NCBI RefSeq assembly: GCF_003467445.1
Contig: NZ_QSGS01000003.1
Coordinates: 124,001 to 188,000 of the forward strand
DNA: 64,000 bases
Reading direction: 5' to 3'
Source: Exiguobacterium sp. AM39-5BH
Lineage (GTDB): Bacteria; Bacillota; Bacilli; Exiguobacteriales; Exiguobacteriaceae
Shown here: positions 58,779 to 64,000 of the stretch, in pieces
How positions within the stretch are numbered: position 1 is the stretch's first letter
Layout of the letters: each line of letters opens with the position of its first letter
Notes under the pieces: generated by a model
What the model was told of the DNA's origin: nothing
The model's input: the letters and a program-made list of their open reading frames with translations, nothing else
Database searches by the model: none
Program-made: the position numbers and the translations under genes

Positions 58779-60546
58779 TCGGACGCACACATATGAACGG
58801 CCGCGTGACAGAATCACTGATCGGCCAAGACGTACAACTAAAAGGATGGGTTCAAAAACGTCGCGACCTCGGAGGACTCATCTTCATCGACCTTCGTGAC
58901 CGCACGGGGATCGTCCAAGTCGTCGTTCGCCCGGAAAATGAAGCGGTGCACAAGCTCGCCGAGTCGATCCGCAGCGAATACGTGCTCGATATCAAAGGGA
59001 CCGTCCTCGAGCGTGAGAACAAGAACCCGAACATGCCGACCGGGAACATCGAAGTTATCGCATCTGAAATCAATATCTTGAACGCAGCGAAGATGACACC
59101 GATCCCAATCGGGGACGAGGCCGAGAACGTCTCAGAAGACCTTCGTCTCAAATATCGTTATCTCGACCTTCGTCGTCCGGCACTTCAAGAGACGTTCCGT
59201 CTCCGTTCGAGGCGTCGAACACGATTCGTAACTTCTTGACGGAAGAGGAGTTCCTCGAAGTCGAGACGCCGATTTTGACGAAGTCGACACCAGAAGGCGC
59301 GCGTGACTATCTCGTCCCGAGCCGGGTCCACGGTGGCGAATTCTACGCGCTCCCGCAATCACCGCAGTTGTTCAAACAGCTCCTCATGGTGGCCGGGTTC
59401 GACCGTTACTTCCAAATCGCACGTTGCTTCCGTGACGAAGACCTTCGGGCCGACCGTCAACCGGAATTCACGCAAGTCGACATCGAGACGAGCTTCATGG
59501 ACGTCGAAGATTTGATGGCGATGATGGAATCGATGATGGCGCAAGTCATGGAAGCGACGCTCGGTCGCACCGACACGCCGGCCAAGTTCGAGCGGATGAC
59601 GTACTTCGAGGCGATGCGCCGTTTCGGTTCAGACAAACCGGACACACGTTTCGGTCTCGAACTCATCGACGTCGCGGATGCTGTCACAGGTGCCGGCTTC
59701 AAAGTGTTCGACATGGCACTCGAGTCGAATGGACAAGTGAAAGCGATCAACGTCAAAGGCGAAGCGGACAAGTTCTCGCGTAAAGACATCGACAAGCTTC
59801 AAGAGTTCACGGCCGTCTACGGGACCAAAGGCCTCGCTTGGCTCAAAGTGACGCCAGAAGGCTTGAACGGGCCGATCGCCAAATTCTTCGATGAGACGTA
59901 CGCTCAGAAGTTGATGGAAGCGACGAACGCGGAAGCGGGAGACCTCCTCCTCTTCGTGGCGTCAAAACCGACAGTCGTCGCCGACAGCCTCGGCGCGCTT
60001 CGCGTCAAGCTCGGTCATGAGCTCGGACTCATCGATGAGACGAAATTCAACTTCCTATGGGTGACGGACTTCCCGCTCGTCACGTTCGAAGAAGAAGACG
60101 GCCGTTTCTACGCCAACCACCACCCGTTCACGATGCCAAACCGTGAAGACCTCCATCTTCTCGAGACAGACCCGGCGAGCGTACGCGCCCTCGCCTATGA
60201 CCTCGTCTTGAACGGCTATGAGCTCGGTGGCGGATCGCAACGGATTTATGAGCGTGACATTCAAGAGCGCATGTTCAAACTGCTCGGTTTCACTGAACAA
60301 GAAGCGGTCGAACAGTTCGGCTTCTTGCTCGAAGCGTTCGAATATGGCACACCGCCACACGCAGGTATCGCGCTCGGTCTCGACCGTCTCGTCATGATCC
60401 TCGCGGGTCGTTCGAACCTTCGTGACACGATCGCCTTCCCGAAAACGGCGTCGGCGAGCGACTTGCTCACACAAGCACCAAGCCCGGTCGCGGACGCGCA
60501 ACTCCAAGAGTTGTCGATTCGCACTGCGGTGAAAGAGAAGAAATAA
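58775..60546 (+). CDS. aspS: aspartyl-tRNA synthetase (frame interrupted)
   Basis: A class IIb synthetase. The OB-fold anticodon domain ([26 protein letters not shown]) and the flexible-arm region [18 protein letters not shown] are in the first frame. At about 59203-59207 it breaks; the next frame gives [23 protein letters not shown] (motif 1), [13 protein letters not shown] loop, [21 protein letters not shown] (motif 2), the GAD insertion and [11 protein letters not shown] (motif 3), ending TAVKEKK. One missing G restores about 590 residues. The bacterial GAD insert argues for the usual bacterial AspRS. Confidence 0.95.
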
Positions 60547-60553
60547 GGAAACG

Positions 60554-60586
60554 AAAGGAGGTTCGCCGCGGCGAACCTCCTTTTTT
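60554..60586. terminator. strong terminator after aspS
   Basis: AAAGGAGGTTCGCC-GC-GGCGAACCTCCTTT with T6 follows; the two flanking genes converge. Confidence 0.92.
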
Positions 60587-60776
60587 AATCGGTCTGTTTG
60601 TCCATCTTCTTCGCCGTCCGCTGCAGGGCGAACCCGAAGGCGAACAGCGAGGCGATCACGGCTGTCATCGTGTAGACCGAGTCCGCGAACGCGAGGTAAA
60701 TGCCGAACAGGCCGAGCCCGAAGCTGAGGATGAACCACAGCCATAGGCTAGGATGTTCGCGTAGCGCCTGTTTCAT
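60585..60776 (-). CDS. small membrane protein of unknown function
   Basis: A 63-residue protein with two hydrophobic segments (WLWFILSFGLGLFGIYLAF and YTMTAVIASLFAFGFAL), a short basic tail and no motif I know. Its ATG at 60776 overlaps the stop of the upstream Fe-S-type gene (ATGA), so it is translated after it. A longer frame to 60800 exists without a better ribosome site. Confidence 0.68.
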   Translation of the reverse strand: MKQALREHPSLWLWFILSFGLGLFGIYLAFADSVYTMTAVIASLFAFGFALQRTAKKMDKQTD

Positions 60777-61123
60777 CGGTTCGGGACGTTCAACTGGCAA
60801 CCGGTCCCATCGGTCACGAGCAAGTTCGAGTTGAACACTTGGCCGTTGCTCTTCAAGACGAGCGTCCGTTGATCGTCACGATAGTCGATGATCATGTCCT
60901 CGTCCAAAAAGATTTTCGTCCAGTTCTTGATCAGGATCGGACCGACGTTCGAATCAATCTCGACGTCTTCCGGTGTCGTCTCGGTCACGTAGCGAATCTC
61001 GAAGATGCCGCTGTTACCACAGCCGCAGCCTTCCGTCTCATAAAACAAGTGCATCTGTCCGTCACGGTCGCCTTTCAAGGCATCAATCCGCGCTTGGGCG
61101 GGTTCTGTAATGTGTACGTTCAT
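60773..61123 (-). CDS. HesB/IscA-fold protein (YqkB-like)
   Basis: A 116-residue protein that resembles Bacillus YqkB, a member of the Fe-S biogenesis (HesB/IscA-like) fold. The early cysteines are in ETEGCGCGNSGIFEIRYV, and a further cysteine is near the end (GTGCQLNV). Canonical IscA has a different C-terminal CGC pair, so it may not carry clusters. AAGGAG precedes the ATG at 61123; a GTG at 61132 overlaps that site. Confidence 0.75.
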   Translation of the reverse strand: MNVHITEPAQARIDALKGDRDGQMHLFYETEGCGCGNSGIFEIRYVTETTPEDVEIDSNVGPILIKNWTKIFLDEDMIIDYRDDQRTLVLKSNGQVFNSNLLVTDGTGCQLNVPNR

Positions 61124-61241
61124 GTCTATCACTCCTTGGCTCTATTATAACGCGTTGGAAAAAAGAATGAAAAAGACGTGCTTCCCGTTTTCCACTTCCT
61201 GCAAAAAGGCGTAAACTATTTGTTTAGAAGGGGGAAACAAC

Positions 61242-62953
61242 ATGATCTCACGTTTTTTAGTTATTACCGTCCACATAAGAAGTTATTCATCCTCGATTTC
61301 TCGTTCGCCATCCTCGTCGGCCTGCTCGAGCTCGGCTTTCCGCTCGCCGTGCAATGGTTCATCGACGACCTGTTGCCGGGTGGGGAATGGAACTGGATTA
61401 TCATCATCAGCATCGGCTTGCTCATCCTTTACATACTCGCCATGATGATGCAGTACGTCGTCAACTATTGGGGGCACAAGCTCGGCATCAATATCGAGAC
61501 CGATATGCGGGAAGAACTGTTCACCCATATCCATAAACAGTCGTTCCAGTTCTTCGATAACCATAAGACCGGTCATTTGATGAGCCGGGTGACGAACGAC
61601 TTGTTCGATATCGGCGAAGTGGCGCACCACGGTCCTGAAGATTTCTTCATCGCCATCATGACGCTCCTCGGTGCGTTCGGGATTATGTTCTCGATCGACC
61701 CGCAACTCGCGCTCGTCACGGTCGTCGCCGTGCCGTTCCTCGTCATCATGATCACGTACGCCAATAAGAACATGAACAAGGCGTGGCAAAAGATGTATAC
61801 GAACATCGGCGAAGTGAACGCCCGCGTCGAGGACAGCGTCTCTGGGGCACGCGTCGTCCAGTCGTTCACGAACGAGACGTTCGAAATCAAGCGGTTCCAG
61901 AAAGACAATAACTTCTATCGCGGCTCAAAAATCGAGGCGTATCAAGTCATGAGTAAATCGCTCGCGGGCATTTATATTACGACGCGGCTCATGACGCTAC
62001 TCGTCCTCGTCTACGGTGCCTACTTGACGTATCAAGGGCAACTGTCTTACGGACAGCTCGTCGGCTTCATCCTCTATATGAACTTGCTCATCAAGCCAAT
62101 TGAGAAAATCACGGCCCTCCTCGAGATGTATCCGAAAGGGATGGCCGGCTTCAAACGATTCACGCAGTTATTGGACGAGGTGCCGGATATCGAGAACCGG
62201 CCGGACGCTGTTGATGTCACAGCCCTGAAAGGCGATATCGCTTTTCATAACGTCTCGTTCGGCTACTCGGACTATCGCCAAGTGTTGACCGACATCAACC
62301 TCGACATCAAATCGGGTACGACGGTCGCCCTCGTCGGGACGAGCGGGGCCGGGAAAACGACAATCTGTTCGCTCATCCCGCGTTTCTACGACGTGACAAA
62401 CGGTGCCATCACGATCGATGGCATGGACATCCGCGATATGACGAAAGAGAGCCTGCGTCGTCAAATCGGAATCGTGCAACAAGACGTGTTCTTGTTCGCA
62501 GGAACGCTCCGTGAGAACATCGCTTACGGGAAGCTGGATGCGACCGACGCGGAAATCATGCATGCGGTCGAGAAAGCGCATTTGAACTCGCTCGTCGATG
62601 AGTTGCAGTACGGTCTCGATACGCAAATCGGGGAGCGGGGCTTGAAGCTGTCGGGTGGACAGAAACAGCGGATTGCCATCGCCCGAATGTTCCTCAAAAA
62701 TCCCCCGATCTTGATTTTGGACGAGGCGACGTCCGCGCTCGACACGGAGACGGAAGCGATCATTCAAGATTCGCTCAACGAACTCGCGGCCGACCGGACG
62801 ACGCTCATCATTGCCCACCGCTTAGCGACGGTGAAAAATGCCGATCGCATCCTCGTCGTCACTGCTGACGGTATCGTCGAGGATGGGACGCACGATGAAT
62901 TGAGCATGAAAGGCGGCGTGTTCGCCGGATTGCTCAGACGCCAACAACTATAA
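61242..62953 (+). CDS. ABC transporter, ATP-binding/permease (exporter) with frameshift at codons 4-6
   Basis: A half-size multidrug or lipid-type exporter. ATG 61242 with GAAGGGGGAAAC upstream starts MISRF in a different frame from the rest. A T6 run at 61253-61258 that should be T7 joins it to FFSYYRPHKKLFILDFSFAI, giving about 570 residues. Six membrane segments (about 15-300) precede the ATPase: VALVGTSGAGKTTICSL (Walker A), GLKLSGGQKQRIAIARM (signature), ILILDEATSALD (Walker B), AHRLATV. The open frame from 61178 has no ribosome site and a nonsense start. Substrate unknown. Confidence 0.9.
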
Positions 62954-62955
62954 GG

Positions 62956-62985
62956 AATGGGCAGCCACCAATATTTTTGGTGCTG
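62956..62985 (+). terminator. weak hairpin after the ABC transporter gene
   Basis: GCAGCCACCAA and TTGGTGCTG can pair with one unpaired base. T residues are in the loop, but there is no T tract after the stem. Confidence 0.4.
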
Positions 62986-63023
62986 TCGTGCGTGAGTGGG
63001 TTACAGACAGACAAATGTCATGA

Positions 63024-63422
63024 GAAGGAAAACAAGTGACGAAAGCAGTACAGGTCAATGGAGCAAGCGGTGTGGTCGGTTCATTCAACATCCAGATGGT
63101 GAACCAACATGGTGCGAACGTATTCTCCATCGTCGGCGACGCCTTGTTCGCGATATCACTCGAGGTAGGAAAAAATGGCGGTAAACACTGTATTTCCGGT
63201 TCGGCTGGTGGACAACAGACGAACCTCGACTTCCGGACGATATATTTGAAACACATCGCTATGTATGGCTCCGTGCTCGACACGCAGGCCGAGTTCGAAG
63301 CGATTGAAGTAGGGAAAATTTGACCGATTGTCGACCGGCAATTCCCATTTGAGGAAGCGCATGGTGCATAGATATATTTCAAACAACACGGCAAGTTCGG
63401 TAAAATCGTTCTCGTCCCATAA
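63024..63422 (+). pseudogene. remnant of a zinc-type (MDR) alcohol dehydrogenase/quinone reductase
   Basis: The frame from GTG 63036 reads VQVNGASGVVGSFNIQMV (NAD-binding loop), then NLDFRTIYLKHIAMYGSVL and AEFEAIEVGKI, and is cut by TGA at 63321-63323. In the same frame it resumes PIVDRQFPFEEAHGA, a TAG at 63369-63371, then IYFKQHGKFGKIVLVP and a final TAA at 63420-63422. This is the C-terminal pattern of medium-chain dehydrogenases. About 40-50 residues of the Rossmann region and the whole N-terminal catalytic domain are missing. Two in-frame stops and deletions mark true decay, unlike the one-base frameshifts elsewhere. Confidence 0.82.
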
Positions 63423-63423
63423 C

Positions 63424-63470
63424 GAAAAGAGAGGAAACCGGACGACGATGTCCGATTTCCTCTCTTTTTT
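63424..63470. terminator. terminator between the dehydrogenase remnant and the YczE-like gene
   Basis: AAAAGAGAGGAAA-CGGAC pairs with GTCCG-TTTCCTCTCTTTT, then T residues. It overlaps the stop codon of the minus-strand gene and can serve both strands. Confidence 0.88.
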
Positions 63471-64000
63471 ATGCGGCCACTTTCGCCCGGTCGATGACCG
63501 AGACGAGCCGCCGGAACTGTTCGAGCCAAAACTGGAAGAACGGGCCGATCAGGAAAATCGACAGCACCGTTCCGAAGAAGACGGGGCCGCCGAGCACCCA
63601 GCCGATGAGGCAGGCCGTCAGTTCCATCCACGTCCGCATCATGCGGACCGACGTGTTGAATCGATCGGCCAAGGCGAGCGTCAACCCGTCCCGTGGGCCG
63701 GCCCCATAACCGATGGCGACGTACAAACCAGCACCCATCCCGATGACGAAGATGCCGAGGACGAGCCAGGCGATGTTGAGCGCGACGCCGTCGAGCTGCG
63801 GCAACCAATGCTGGTCGAGAATCAAGTTCATGAACACGCCGACGAAGACGGCATTGACGAGCGTCCCGAACTGGGGCCGAATCCGGTCCAGTATGTACTT
63901 GCAGAGGACGAGCAAAAGACCGACGAGCAAGATGATCGTCCCGACGGAAATCGGGGTGTGCCGGGCGAGCCCGAGATGGAGCACGTCCCATGTCGACACG
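63469..64000 (-). CDS. YczE/YyaS-like membrane protein (5' end outside the window)
   Basis: At least 176 residues of a polytopic protein; the frame stays open to the right edge. The visible start STWDVLHLGLARHTPISVG matches the inner part of YczE/YitT-type proteins, which usually have about 30 residues and one membrane segment before it, so the gene is partial here. Further features: VGVFMNLILD, MGAGLYVAIGYGAGPRDGLTLALADR, then three more hydrophobic segments and a short basic tail. Function is not established for the family. Confidence 0.82.
   Translation of the reverse strand, partial: VSTWDVLHLGLARHTPISVGTIILLVGLLLVLCKYILDRIRPQFGTLVNAVFVGVFMNLILDQHWLPQLDGVALNIAWLVLGIFVIGMGAGLYVAIGYGAGPRDGLTLALADRFNTSVRMMRTWMELTACLIGWVLGGPVFFGTVLSIFLIGPFFQFWLEQFRRLVSVIDRAKVAA

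Noticed and set aside
62948..63991. 347-codon minus-strand frame
   Set aside because: It covers the dehydrogenase remnant and overlaps the YczE-like gene in another frame; no motif or ribosome site supports it.

Overview
This window is a slice of a mid-GC Bacillales (Firmicutes) chromosome. The core gene order closely follows Bacillus: hemD-hemB-hemL, valS, folC, maf-radC, mreBCD-minCD, rplU-prp-rpmA-spo0B-like-obgE, nifS-niaR | nadBCA, ruvAB-queA-tgt-yajC, secD-secF, recJ-apt-rel-dtd-hisS-aspS. Two T-box leaders, an L21 leader and Shine-Dalgarno-rich starts fit this. SpoIVFA/FB are absent from their usual place beside minD, SecD and SecF are separate genes, and a complete type IV pilus locus lies where Bacillus has only comC between folC and maf. 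Together these suggest Exiguobacterium or a close non-sporulating relative (inference).

Layout. 1-2.4 kb: end of the heme operon. 2.4-5.4 kb: a valine T-box and valS. 5.4-9.4 kb: a lipoprotein, a small unknown protein, selO (minus) and folC. 9.5-23.2 kb: the type IV pilus region. It holds a secreted Ig-like-domain protein, three minor-pilin genes on the minus strand, then a divergent operon with a VanW-like protein, a small membrane protein, pilB, pilT, pilC, pilA, pilD, a PilM-PilN fusion and pilO. 23.3-35.3 kb: maf, radC, cell shape and division genes, RNase G, ribosomal genes, obgE and a CNNM-type protein. 35.3-41.9 kb: a NIPSNAP-Nudix protein, a DedA protein and the divergent NAD genes with their repressor. 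42-48 kb: ruvAB, queA, tgt, yajC and a chemoreceptor. 48.1-57.2 kb: a ZIP metal transporter, secD/secF, recJ, apt, rel and dtd. 57.2-64 kb: a hisS-aspS T-box operon, small genes, an ABC exporter, a decayed dehydrogenase and a partial YczE-like membrane protein.

Two themes stand out. First, eight genes (valS, mreC, obgE, nadB, nadC twice, rel, aspS and the ABC exporter) carry nine single-base-loss frameshifts. Each is repaired by lengthening a run of identical bases by one, which looks like sequencing undercalls rather than decay. Their coordinates below are given across the frameshift. Second, the pilus locus is the most distinctive region: overlapping back-to-back promoters flanked by two copies of an AAAAG-N3-CTTTT dyad (which also reads AAAA-N5-TTTT), a natural PilM-PilN fusion, and AT-rich segments confined to the exposed parts of the pilin-type and secreted proteins. 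No tRNA, rRNA, CRISPR array or insertion sequence was seen.
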